Source of the DNA: Paenibacillus radicis (ex Gao et al. 2016)
GTDB taxonomy: Bacteria > Bacillota > Bacilli > Paenibacillales > Paenibacillaceae
Direction of reading: 5' to 3'
NCBI RefSeq assembly: GCF_014641555.1
Contig: NZ_BMHY01000010.1
Location: forward strand, 1 to 64,000
DNA: 64,000 bases
The notes below the pieces were generated by a model, which made no database searches, was not told the origin of the DNA, and was given only the letters and a program-made list of their open reading frames with translations. The stretch's first letter is position 1; the number at the start of each line of letters is the position of its first letter. Positions 41,480-49,526 of this stretch are shown here, piece by piece. A program made the position numbers and the translations under genes.

Positions 41480-43063
41480 TTGACGCAGCAAGCGGCTATC
41501 GCATATTGCGCGATGAAAGAGATACGGCATGAGCCCTTGCAGGGTTTATATAACGATGAAGATAAAGAAGAAAGCGTCTATACGATGCTCGTTATTACCG
41601 AGGGAAGCGGCACTGCCCGCCTTGCCCAAGACGGTATTCGTCTCATCCGCGGATCTTGTCTGATTACCCCTCCCGGCTCAGAGCTTACTATTAAGCCGGA
41701 ACGCAAAGGACTGCAGGGCTATATCATCTCCTTTCTATGGTCCGGCGTTCCTGGGAAGTTAGCTTCTGCCAGCCGTGACGTTAACCTGTTCCCTTGTACG
41801 GGAGAAATGACTTGCCTTCCTTTTTCACAAGCGATAGAAAGTATTGGAGCGATCTATAGCCACCGCTTGCTTCACGGACAATTGGAGCTTTTTCAAAATC
41901 AGATTCGATTTCAGCAGCTGCTGCTTTTTCTTCTCCAGCAGAACCAGCAGCAAACGGCAGAGACCGACATTCGCCGCGGAATGGAGCAATCCATCCGGTA
42001 CTTGAAAGAGCATTACCGCGAACCCTTCACTGTCGATCTGCTTGCCGAGCGGACGATGGTCAGCCGCTGGCGATATACAAGAATGTTCAAGGAGCTAACC
42101 GGGCAATTGCCGCTTGATTATGTAAATGGGATACGAATCGAGCGCTCCAAGCAGCTGCTCCTTCAGACGGAAGATCGGCTTCACGCGATCGCAGAAACGG
42201 TGGGCTATAACAGCGAATACTATTTTAATCGGCGTTTTAAGCAAACGGTGGGCATCTCTCCCGGACAATATCGGCGGATTCATCGGGATGATTTAAAAAT
42301 CTACGCTCCCTACATGGAGGATTTCCTGTTGGCGCTAGGCATCAATCCCATTGCGCAATGCTGGGACGCCAGATGGGGCAAGCAGGAGTATCTGGGCCTG
42401 CAAGATGTCCCCGTTCTAGACCCAACAAGTCTGTCTGATTTATCCGCATGCAAGCCAGACTTTATCATTCTAGATGGCGGCTATGAAAAATATCCGATTA
42501 GCATCCGCCAATTTGAGCGCCTTGCCCCTACGTATCGTCTCCAGCACCCCGGCGAGAATTGGCGTGCCACCTTGCAGACAATGGCCGATTTTTTGGGTAA
42601 GACGGAGCAAGCCGATCAAGTAATTGCACAATATGAGAATAAAGCGGAAGCAGCAAGTCTACGCTTGCGACGCTCCGTTTCCGGGCAGTCGGTGGCCTGC
42701 GTAAGACTGTCTGCGTCCGGTATTTATCTATATGGGGGAGTGGATCTTGGGTATACAGGCTCCGTCTTGTATGGGGATCTGGATTTGACGCCTCACCCGC
42801 TTGCAATCGAACTCTCAGCTCGAGCGTCACGGCTGGAAATGCTGACTGCGGAAAAACTGAAAGAGCTGGATGCTGAGCATCTCTTCGTCGTATACGATAA
42901 ATACGAAGGATCTATTCCCAACCCGAATATGAACCCGATTTGGAGGTCGCTGCCGGCGGTACAAGCCGGACGCGTATACGAGGTTGATTTTCTTACCTGG
43001 ATGAATTACGGAGTCCTTTCCCATAACAAAAAAATCGATGACGTTCTTCTTGCTTTAGCTTAA
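41480..43063 (+). CDS. AraC regulator fused to a siderophore-binding domain (Btr-like)
   Basis: This 527-residue protein has an N-terminal AraC ligand-binding-like domain (about 1-150). Two HTH motifs follow (about 165-265; FTVDLLAERTMVSRWRYTRM, IAETVGYNSEYYFNRRFKQT). A C-terminal periplasmic-binding-type domain (about 275-525) has no signal peptide. The same layout is known from B. subtilis Btr, which activates siderophore-uptake genes when it binds bacillibactin. The C-terminal domain shares YMEDFLLALG...WGKQEYL with the lipoprotein next door (YMEDYLKALD...WGTQEYL). It probably senses the same siderophore in the cytoplasm. The TTG at 41480 has AGGTGG 8 bases upstream. Confidence 0.92.
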   Translation: MTQQAAIAYCAMKEIRHEPLQGLYNDEDKEESVYTMLVITEGSGTARLAQDGIRLIRGSCLITPPGSELTIKPERKGLQGYIISFLWSGVPGKLASASRDVNLFPCTGEMTCLPFSQAIESIGAIYSHRLLHGQLELFQNQIRFQQLLLFLLQQNQQQTAETDIRRGMEQSIRYLKEHYREPFTVDLLAERTMVSRWRYTRMFKELTGQLPLDYVNGIRIERSKQLLLQTEDRLHAIAETVGYNSEYYFNRRFKQTVGISPGQYRRIHRDDLKIYAPYMEDFLLALGINPIAQCWDARWGKQEYLGLQDVPVLDPTSLSDLSACKPDFIILDGGYEKYPISIRQFERLAPTYRLQHPGENWRATLQTMADFLGKTEQADQVIAQYENKAEAASLRLRRSVSGQSVACVRLSASGIYLYGGVDLGYTGSVLYGDLDLTPHPLAIELSARASRLEMLTAEKLKELDAEHLFVVYDKYEGSIPNPNMNPIWRSLPAVQAGRVYEVDFLTWMNYGVLSHNKKIDDVLLALA

Positions 43064-43214
43064 TAAACGTATACAAGCACGAAGGCTTAATGCTCCTCCC
43101 CTCATAGGAGCTTTCCTATTACGAAAGTTAACATTGTTCTAACGTTTATGAAATACGCCGCTAATACTGTCCCCTTATAGTAAAGATATCAAGGAAACAG
43201 GAGGCGAAATCAGC

Positions 43215-43379
43215 ATGATCGTATTCGATGTTGTAGTAGATGGAGAAGTGAAGGAAACGATAAAGCCGGTGAATCAGCGCTTGAAGGAAATTCATGTTTA
43301 TGTTCAAGAAGAAGCCGTTCGGGTACAAGAACAATATAGCGGAAGCATTTACTTGAGCCGCAGAGTCGAATACAACTAA
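43215..43379 (+). CDS. Small protein of 54 residues, unknown function
   Basis: This 54-residue protein (MIVFDVVVDGEVKETIKPVN start, ending YLSRRVEYN) has no signal peptide or membrane helix and alternates hydrophobic and charged residues, suggesting a small beta-sheet domain. AGGAGG lies 10 bases upstream of the ATG, and a terminator follows at once, so it looks like a real monocistronic gene. I do not recognise a family. Confidence 0.75.
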   Translation: MIVFDVVVDGEVKETIKPVNQRLKEIHVYVQEEAVRVQEQYSGSIYLSRRVEYN

Positions 43380-43384
43380 CGCAA

Positions 43385-43419
43385 AAAGATGACCCCACAA
43401 CAGAGGCCATCTTTTTTTT
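43385..43419 (+). terminator. Terminator after the 54-residue gene
   Basis: AAAGATG and CATCTTT arms with an inner CC/GG pair are followed by a run of nine or more T. Confidence 0.85.
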
Positions 43420-43461
43420 TGCCTATTTGAGATGGAATGGTTCAGTGCTGCATGCACATGT

Positions 43462-44175
43462 TTACAAACGGAAGCTTCCGTTCGTTTCTCCGCCGGCCGC
43501 CGCTTGATCACGGAATCCCCGCTTAAACAGCAGTGATACGGAAAATCTGGCGCAGACAAGAGCGAAAGCAACAAAAAGCAGCGCCCATATAAAGCCCGGC
43601 AGTATGGTTGCCCGACTTAGATTGGCGGCATCGCCTGCCGCGCCGGGAGATGTAATCGATAGGCTTAAAATAATGAATGGACTCAATATCGACTCCACCA
43701 GACAAATGAATGCGATCAACAAATAGTAGCCGTGCCGCAGCCATTGCGGAGCCATCGCTCCGATTACTCCAGTAATAACGGCAAAACCTGCGCACCACAG
43801 CATGCCGTAGCCATTTCGCACGAATAGCGCAAGACCAATCGCCGCCAGCGCCGTAACGAGATAAAGACCCGCTCTTTCATTCTTTCTTGCATATAGCCAG
43901 AACAACAGCAGGGCAAACAGTGCAGCCCCTGTATAACCGGCAAGCGAGATCGGAATCGACATCCACGATTCTGCATAGCTCGTATAAGTAACCCCGCTCT
44001 GATTCGCATATAGGTAAATATGATTGACCTGCCCCTTCAGCAGCAACGCCGCCAGCGCATGCCCCAATTCGTGAACTAGCGTATCCACATTGCGGAAAAA
44101 AGCAGAAAACGGAATAAATCTCGTTAAGAAGACCGTAACCAAAACAACCACAGCTGTCTGCAGCCAAGCTCGCAT
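43462..44175 (-). CDS. M50B-like membrane metallopeptidase
   Basis: This 237-residue polytopic protein has about six membrane helices and the zinc motif HELGHA (about residues 35-40) in the first third, as in M50 site-2-type proteases. The later Asp ligand is not obvious to me, so activity is uncertain. The family includes small peptidases of unknown substrate. The ATG at 44175 has GGAGGG 6 bases upstream. It is transcribed away from pyk's terminator and is probably monocistronic. Confidence 0.85.
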   Translation of the reverse strand: MRAWLQTAVVVLVTVFLTRFIPFSAFFRNVDTLVHELGHALAALLLKGQVNHIYLYANQSGVTYTSYAESWMSIPISLAGYTGAALFALLLFWLYARKNERAGLYLVTALAAIGLALFVRNGYGMLWCAGFAVITGVIGAMAPQWLRHGYYLLIAFICLVESILSPFIILSLSITSPGAAGDAANLSRATILPGFIWALLFVAFALVCARFSVSLLFKRGFRDQAAAGGETNGSFRL

Positions 44176-44258
44176 CGCAATCCCTCCAAACCTTCCTACC
44201 CTTTTTTACTTCATTATGGCATATGAGGTTTCATCCGGTCTCGCAAAAAGAAAAGAAA

Positions 44259-44295
44259 AACTGCGGCCCCCTCCTTCTGGAAGTATGCCGCAGTT
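44259..44295 (-). terminator. Terminator after pyk
   Basis: AACTGCGGC / GCCGCAGTT arms on the minus strand are followed by TTTTCTTTTC, 9 bases past the pyk stop. Confidence 0.9.
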
Positions 44296-44303
44296 CATTT
44301 TTA

Positions 44304-45728
44304 TTAAACGCCGTATTGATCGATTTTGATCAAATTAGTGGCACCTGCACGGCCGGTAGGCGTTCCCGCTGTAATGACAACATAGTCGCCTTTTTCCAGC
44401 AGGCCGGTTTTGCCGCCATTGCTCAAAGCGGTTTGGAAAATGCCGTCAGTCGATTCCGGTCTTTCCTCGCCCTTAACAGGAATGACGCCCCAGAGCAGCG
44501 CTAGCCGCTGCAGTACATTGTCATTCGACGTAATCGCGATAATCGGCGATTTAGGACGATATTTGGAAACCATACGCGCCGTAAAGCCGCTTTCCGTTGG
44601 CGTCAAAATCGCTTTCGCGTCCAGTTCCAGCGAGGAGCTTACAACGGCTTGACTAATGACTTCAGTAGTTGTTGTCGGCTGCTCCGAGCTGCGCTGACGG
44701 AAGCCGTCCGCATAGTCAAGCATCGATTCCGCGCGTACCGCGATAGATGACATCGTGCTGATCGATTGTACCGGATATTTGCCGGCAGCTGTCTCACCCG
44801 AAAGCATGATCGCGTCCGTGCCTTGAAGAACGGCGTTAGCTACGTCGCTTACTTCCGCCCGGGAAGGACGCGGGTTCACTTGCATGGAATCCAGCATATG
44901 CGTCGCTACGATAACCGGTTTGCCGGCTAGATTACACTTATTAATCATCTCGCGCTGAATCATCGGTACTTCCTCTACCGGGATTTCAACGCCGAGATCG
45001 CCCCGTGCAACCATGATGCCGTCGGAAGCTTCAATGATTGCATCCAGGTTGTCCACGCCTTCTTCATTCTCGATCTTCGAAATAATTTGAATATGGCTCG
45101 CTCCGTTTGCCTGAAGCAGCTCGCGAATTTGCAATATATCTTCAGCACGCCGTACGAAGGAAGGCGCGATAATATCGATACCCTGCTCGATGCCGAAATG
45201 AATATGGCGAATGTCGCGTTCCGTTACGCCTGGCAGCGTCGTGCGGATACCTGGCAAATTAACGCCTTTTCTAGGCTTGATGATGCCGCCGTTCAAGATC
45301 ATACAAAGGATTTCCGTCCCTTGGGCGGACTGTACTTCAAGCTCAATCAGACCGTCGTCCAGCAAAATTTTATCCCCTGATTTAATAACGAGCGGAAGCT
45401 CGCTGTAATTGACATGAATCCGCTCTCCGTTACCAACGATATCCTCTGTCGTCAACGTCAGCGTCGATCCTGTCTTGAGCTCGTAAGAAGCTTCTTCCAG
45501 CTTGCCGATCCGAACCTCTGGACCTTTAATATCAAGCAAAATCGGCACGATTGCGTTTGTTGCCTGTGCCGCTTCGCGTATACGTTCAATTCTTCCCGCA
45601 TGGTCTTCCAGCTCGCCATGAGCCATATTAAGCCGCGCTACGTTCATTCCCGCTTGAATCATTTCCTTAAGCACATCTGTCGAGTCGCAGGCCGGTCCCA
45701 TCGTACATACGATTTTAGTTTTGCGCAT
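44304..45728 (-). CDS. pyk: Pyruvate kinase, short form
   Basis: This 474-residue pyruvate kinase makes pyruvate and ATP from phosphoenolpyruvate. Conserved elements are KIVCTMGPACDS, NVARLNMAHG (normally NFSHG, with Met-Ala here), LLDIKGPEVRIG, IISKIENEEGVDN with the catalytic lysine, and the MVARGDLGVEIP loop. It lacks the extra C-terminal PEP-utiliser-like domain of Bacillus and Geobacillus enzymes (about 585 residues). Together with the altered NMAHG loop this suggests a second, divergent isozyme. The ATG at 45728 has GGGAGG upstream. Confidence 0.93.
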   Translation of the reverse strand: MRKTKIVCTMGPACDSTDVLKEMIQAGMNVARLNMAHGELEDHAGRIERIREAAQATNAIVPILLDIKGPEVRIGKLEEASYELKTGSTLTLTTEDIVGNGERIHVNYSELPLVIKSGDKILLDDGLIELEVQSAQGTEILCMILNGGIIKPRKGVNLPGIRTTLPGVTERDIRHIHFGIEQGIDIIAPSFVRRAEDILQIRELLQANGASHIQIISKIENEEGVDNLDAIIEASDGIMVARGDLGVEIPVEEVPMIQREMINKCNLAGKPVIVATHMLDSMQVNPRPSRAEVSDVANAVLQGTDAIMLSGETAAGKYPVQSISTMSSIAVRAESMLDYADGFRQRSSEQPTTTTEVISQAVVSSSLELDAKAILTPTESGFTARMVSKYRPKSPIIAITSNDNVLQRLALLWGVIPVKGEERPESTDGIFQTALSNGGKTGLLEKGDYVVITAGTPTGRAGATNLIKIDQYGV

Positions 45729-45800
45729 TTTGTCGATTCCTCCCGAAAGAACATTGTCATTGAGTATTGTAGCGCTAATCTTCCCAACGGACTACGAAAT

Positions 45801-45827
45801 ATAGTACGCTATATGAAAAATAGTACG
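45801..45827. repeat. Direct repeat ATAGTACG, candidate AraC site
   Basis: ATAGTACG occurs at 45801-45808 and 45820-45827, 19 bases apart start to start, just upstream of the AraC-type gene at 45849 and downstream of the divergent pyk start. Paired direct repeats about two helical turns apart are typical of AraC-family sites. Binding is inference. Confidence 0.5.
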
Positions 45828-45848
45828 TTTTTGAAAGGAGCTTTTGCC

Positions 45849-46634
45849 ATGTTTCGATTTGTACAAATTCGCCAGGACCGGGGCGTAGATTGGTTCGACG
45901 ACGGGTCAAGAGCACCGGGAGCCTCTACGCTTGTACTTGCCAGCTACGGCAAATCCGTTTATTGGATCGAGCATGAAAAAGTTATTTTGGACAAAGGGGA
46001 GGCCCTGTATATTCCCGCCTGCCAATCCTATTACGGCAAGTGTATTCCGACTGTGTTTCATGAGAAATATGTCATCGAATTTACCGGTGCGGATCAGCTT
46101 GCGGGACTTCCGATCGCTCAAAGCGATACTTGGGTAAAAACGAAGCTGGGCATGTACGATCTATGCCTCGGACGAATTAGAACGGTCTATGCCGACTGGA
46201 TCGACAAGGCGCCCTATGCCGATATTCGCGGACTTGCTGTTTTGACTGAATGGCTGGCTGTCTGGAACCGCGAGCTGGACGAGGGTACGAATTCTCCGGA
46301 AATTCACCAAAGCGTGGAACGGATGAAGCAGTATATATCCGACTATTACCAGCAGAAAATAACGAAGGAAGAGCTGGGCGATTATATTCATAAAAGCCCT
46401 AACTATGCCGCCACGCTTTTCCGCCGGGTAACCGGGCAGACCATCAGCGAGTTTGTTCATGCCGCGCGGATTAAGAAAGCGATCTATATGCTTGTCGACT
46501 CTACGCTAACCGTAGGCGAAATCGCCGAGTTTGTCGGCTATAGCGACGTCTCTTATTTTCAACGAATATTCAAGCGGGAAACAGGTACGACGCCAACCGA
46601 ATACATGCGCGAACGGCCCTCACCTACAGCTTAG
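45849..46634 (+). CDS. AraC-family transcriptional regulator
   Basis: This 261-residue regulator has an N-terminal cupin-like sensor domain (about 1-140; GEALYIPACQSYYGKC) and a C-terminal double HTH (about 160-255; ITKEELGDYIHKSPNYAATL, VGEIAEFVGYSDVSYFQRIF). The ATG at 45849 has AAGGAG 8 bases upstream; a much longer open frame reaches back across pyk and is rejected. The siderophore-binding gene 105 bases downstream, on the same strand, is the likely target. Unlike the 41480 protein it has no siderophore-binding domain. Confidence 0.9.
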   Translation: MFRFVQIRQDRGVDWFDDGSRAPGASTLVLASYGKSVYWIEHEKVILDKGEALYIPACQSYYGKCIPTVFHEKYVIEFTGADQLAGLPIAQSDTWVKTKLGMYDLCLGRIRTVYADWIDKAPYADIRGLAVLTEWLAVWNRELDEGTNSPEIHQSVERMKQYISDYYQQKITKEELGDYIHKSPNYAATLFRRVTGQTISEFVHAARIKKAIYMLVDSTLTVGEIAEFVGYSDVSYFQRIFKRETGTTPTEYMRERPSPTA

Positions 46635-46652
46635 TATTTCAAATAATAACCG

Positions 46653-46681
46653 TTGACAATGAGTCTGATAATCATTATCAT
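46653..46681 (+). promoter_or_regulatory. Promoter with perfect Fur palindrome, second siderophore-binding gene
   Basis: TTGACA (46653-46658), 17-base spacer, TATCAT (46676-46681) overlaps the perfect 7-1-7 palindrome TGATAATCATTATCA (46666-46680). This is the best Fur site of the window, and occupancy would block RNA polymerase directly. Confidence 0.9.
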
Positions 46682-46739
46682 TCTAGAGGACAATGTACTC
46701 TGTTAATACTGATACTTATTTATTGGGAGGCTTTACTAC

Positions 46740-47741
46740 ATGTTTACTAGCAATCGTACAAAACCAGCTTCACTTCTCATACTTTTACTATCGCTCACCC
46801 TGCTTCTTGCAGCCTGCGGCGGCAATTCCAACAAAGGCGCGAACCAAAATTCCAACGAAGCGAACGTATCGCCTTCACCTGATGCAAGCACCGAACCCGC
46901 TTCCGAAAAAATCGTAACCGATGCTGCCGGCAACAAAGTAACGATCCCGGCTAACCCGCAGCGGATCGTAGCTTCCTATTTGGAAGACCCGGTGCTTACC
47001 CTCGGTTCTACACCTGTCGCTCAATGGACTGTCAACGGAGGTGTTCAGAATTATTTGCAGGATAAACTCGCTGGTGTACCAACATTAGATTATGATATGC
47101 CGCCTGAGCAAGTAGCGAGCTTTGAGCCTGATTTAATCCTTGTCTCCTCTGAAGCGACTGCACAAAAGGGGCTGTACGAGCAATATTCCAAAATTGCCCC
47201 AACGTATGTTGTCGGTGATAAGGTAAGCAACAACTGGCGTGAAGCGCTGCGGACCATTGGCGGTCTGCTGGGCAAATCCGAACAGGCAGAGCAAGCGATC
47301 AAAGATTACGAGCAAAAAGCGGCAGACAGCAAAGCCAAGCTGACTGAAGCCATCGGCACGAAATCGGCAGCAGTCTTCTGGCTGACAGGCAAAAACTTTT
47401 ATCTCGTTGATGAAAAAGTATCGAGCGGGGCCGTTCTATACGGGGACCTTGGCATGAAGCCTTCCAATCTAGTTATCGAAATTCCGGAGGAATCACGCGG
47501 CAACTGGAGTCCTATTTCGCTCGAAAAACTCGCGGAACTGGATGCTGACTATATTTTCATCTTAAACAGCGATAAAAGCGCGGGCGATACTTCCATTATT
47601 GATGGACCAGTCTGGAAGAACATCCCGGCTGTAAAAGCCGGCAACGTCATTGAGCTTGATTCCAATAGCAGCTGGCTTTACAAAGGCAAGCTTGCCAACG
47701 AAAGAATCATTGACGATGTAATGAAGGCATTGGTGAAATAA
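46740..47741 (+). CDS. Siderophore-binding lipoprotein of an ABC importer, second copy
   Basis: This 333-residue lipoprotein has lipobox LLLAAC (cysteine about residue 26), a Ser/Asn/Pro linker, and a class III periplasmic-binding fold (VTDAAGNKVTIPANPQRIVA, FEPDLILVSSEATAQKG). It shares LYGDL and YEQYSKIAPTY motifs with the 40361 lipoprotein and the AraC-fused domain, so all three are related. No permease or ATPase is encoded nearby. The ATG at 46740 has GGGAGG 9 bases upstream. Strong Fur control is predicted. Confidence 0.93.
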   Translation: MFTSNRTKPASLLILLLSLTLLLAACGGNSNKGANQNSNEANVSPSPDASTEPASEKIVTDAAGNKVTIPANPQRIVASYLEDPVLTLGSTPVAQWTVNGGVQNYLQDKLAGVPTLDYDMPPEQVASFEPDLILVSSEATAQKGLYEQYSKIAPTYVVGDKVSNNWREALRTIGGLLGKSEQAEQAIKDYEQKAADSKAKLTEAIGTKSAAVFWLTGKNFYLVDEKVSSGAVLYGDLGMKPSNLVIEIPEESRGNWSPISLEKLAELDADYIFILNSDKSAGDTSIIDGPVWKNIPAVKAGNVIELDSNSSWLYKGKLANERIIDDVMKALVK

Positions 47742-47742
47742 A

Positions 47743-47781
47743 ATTGAGAAGTCGGGGGCAGCTTGCTCCCGACTTCTCAAT
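47743..47781 (+). terminator. Terminator after the second siderophore-binding gene
   Basis: TTGAGAAGTCGGG / CCCGACTTCTCAA arms close a short loop. The following CCCCCCTTTTT is a weaker T tract than usual. Confidence 0.85.
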
Positions 47782-47899
47782 CCCCCCTTTTTCGGATGTT
47801 CCCCCATTTATAGGCATATATCCTTCGGCATACATAAGGATCTATGCCTTTTATTATGGCCGTTGGCTCCTTCCAAGTTGTAATTCGCATCTTGTATCT

Positions 47900-49009
47900 T
47901 CAGCTGTTTTCTTTGAGAGGTGGCCTCTCTTGCCGATGGTTTATCTTATTAGCTTTGAGCTTTACAAAAAGATAAGCCATATAATGAGAGAATACATACG
48001 TGAGAACAGTTAATAGGAGGGTACTTCCAAGACCAAGCTTTTGATGGATTAAAACAGCGTACAAACCAATAAAAAGGAAATGAATAAAATAGATTTCTGT
48101 CGTTAAGGCACTTGCGCTCTTTAAGAATGTCCACCCTAGTCCATGTAGTTTATTAGATATAAAATAGAGAATGCTTATCCAGAATAGGATAAAAAGAATA
48201 TAAACTAGATTCACAATTATCGTATGATGGTAATAAGAACTGTCTGATTCATATCCCGTTGGAAAATTAAAAAGGACAACGCACACAGAATATGCAACGA
48301 GAATGATAGAGGTAACTTTGAATACCCTCTTATAAAACTCAAATTTATTACCCGTTTGAATTAAATAAGTACCAAAGAGATATCCCCCAATAGGATAGGC
48401 AATCCATGTGAAAAATGGGAAGTATGAAAAATCATTGCCAAACAATAGAGCGGTAAAAGGTGCAACAGCTGTTGCTTCATAATAGGGAATATACGGTAAC
48501 ATGAATAAGTTGAATATCATAAATAATAATAAAACAAGCATGTATTCTCTAATGGAAAAGTTGAAATAGAGTGACACGGCAAAAAACAGCATCGCCAGCC
48601 CTGCAAATTGCAAAATATCAATATAAAAAAGGTTCTCATACACTAAGTTACTAACTGCCACAGGAGATTCAAACCCGAGAAAAGTATTGATCCAAGCCGG
48701 AATAACTGAACGGAATAGATTTAAGATATAGCCTGCCGCTACTAAGGTTAACCCACGTTTGACAAGTAGACCCGGTGTATTCTTTCGAGAATAAATAATC
48801 CCAACCCCAAGTAAAAACATAAAAACGGGAGCGGCCGGAACACCACCTAATAGCTGTGTCAAAATCCCATAAATAGACTCTTCTTGAGTAGAACGATTAC
48901 TAAGCTCTAATAACATGTGTATCAAAACCATAAAAATAACGGCTAATCCTCTGGCTACGTCTAATTCATTTTGACGCCCAACATTTTTTTTATTACTGAC
49001 GTCTATCAA
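47900..49009 (-). CDS. Membrane acyltransferase-like protein (DUF1624/acyltransferase-3 type)
   Basis: This 369-residue protein has about ten membrane helices and the N-terminal motif NELDVARGLAVIFMVLIHML. Its LDxxRG...H pattern is shared by DUF1624/HGSNAT-like and acyltransferase-3 proteins that acylate sugars or other envelope compounds. The acceptor is unknown. The TTG at 49009 overlaps the stop of the GNAT gene (TTGA), so the two are coupled; a GTG at 49018 is possible. Codons are AT-rich compared with the flanks. Confidence 0.8.
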   Translation of the reverse strand: MIDVSNKKNVGRQNELDVARGLAVIFMVLIHMLLELSNRSTQEESIYGILTQLLGGVPAAPVFMFLLGVGIIYSRKNTPGLLVKRGLTLVAAGYILNLFRSVIPAWINTFLGFESPVAVSNLVYENLFYIDILQFAGLAMLFFAVSLYFNFSIREYMLVLLLFMIFNLFMLPYIPYYEATAVAPFTALLFGNDFSYFPFFTWIAYPIGGYLFGTYLIQTGNKFEFYKRVFKVTSIILVAYSVCVVLFNFPTGYESDSSYYHHTIIVNLVYILFILFWISILYFISNKLHGLGWTFLKSASALTTEIYFIHFLFIGLYAVLIHQKLGLGSTLLLTVLTYVFSHYMAYLFVKLKANKINHRQERPPLKENS

Positions 49010-49506
49010 CGATCGCACCTTTTTTGACGATACATGAGATCGTATCCAATTTTCGGAATAATCTTGGTGATGTGAAAATGATTTTGATCATATAGCATTT
49101 GAGCTTTTTTCTCATTTTCATGCGTAGATGTATATAAACATAAATACTCTTTCCCGCGCAGCCTAGCTTTTTCTACCGCGTAATCCAATAGATTGATACC
49201 GATACGTTGCCCACGATAACGCTCATCCACACAGTACCAGCCGATCCAATCCTTTTTTTCAAAATCGTTCTGCAATTCATAAAGTCCAATGATCCCCATA
49301 ACATGATGATCTTGTATCGCAATATAGTATTGAAAAGAGCGGACATCTTGATCGACCGTAGCTTGATACTTACTCAGCTCTTTTGAATCCAAGCTAGCTT
49401 CTAATTCCCGCGCAGGAAATACGCCTTCCTCCTCGTCACCAAAAACAGAGTTGACTAATAGACTAGCTTCGCCTAAATATTCTTTTTGAAGCTCAACGAT
49501 TTTCAT
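49006..49506 (-). CDS. GNAT family acetyltransferase
   Basis: This 166-residue protein has the GNAT acetyl-CoA motif V-x-ERYRGQRIGINLLDYAVEKA (Q/R-x-x-G-x-G/A-like, about residues 95-115) and a downstream LYTSTHENEKKAQMLYDQNHF segment. Family members acetylate small molecules or protein amino groups; the substrate is unknown. The ATG at 49506 has AAGGA 8 bases upstream. It lies between an AraC/GyrI regulator and a membrane acyltransferase, in an AT-rich cluster. Confidence 0.87.
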   Translation of the reverse strand: MKIVELQKEYLGEASLLVNSVFGDEEEGVFPARELEASLDSKELSKYQATVDQDVRSFQYYIAIQDHHVMGIIGLYELQNDFEKKDWIGWYCVDERYRGQRIGINLLDYAVEKARLRGKEYLCLYTSTHENEKKAQMLYDQNHFHITKIIPKIGYDLMYRQKRCDR

Positions 49507-49526
49507 TTTACTCATCCTTCGCAATG

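Noticed and set aside
45414..45848. N-terminal extension of the AraC gene back across pyk
   Set aside because: It overlaps pyk on the opposite strand, while the ATG at 45849 has a strong AAGGAG and gives a normal AraC length.
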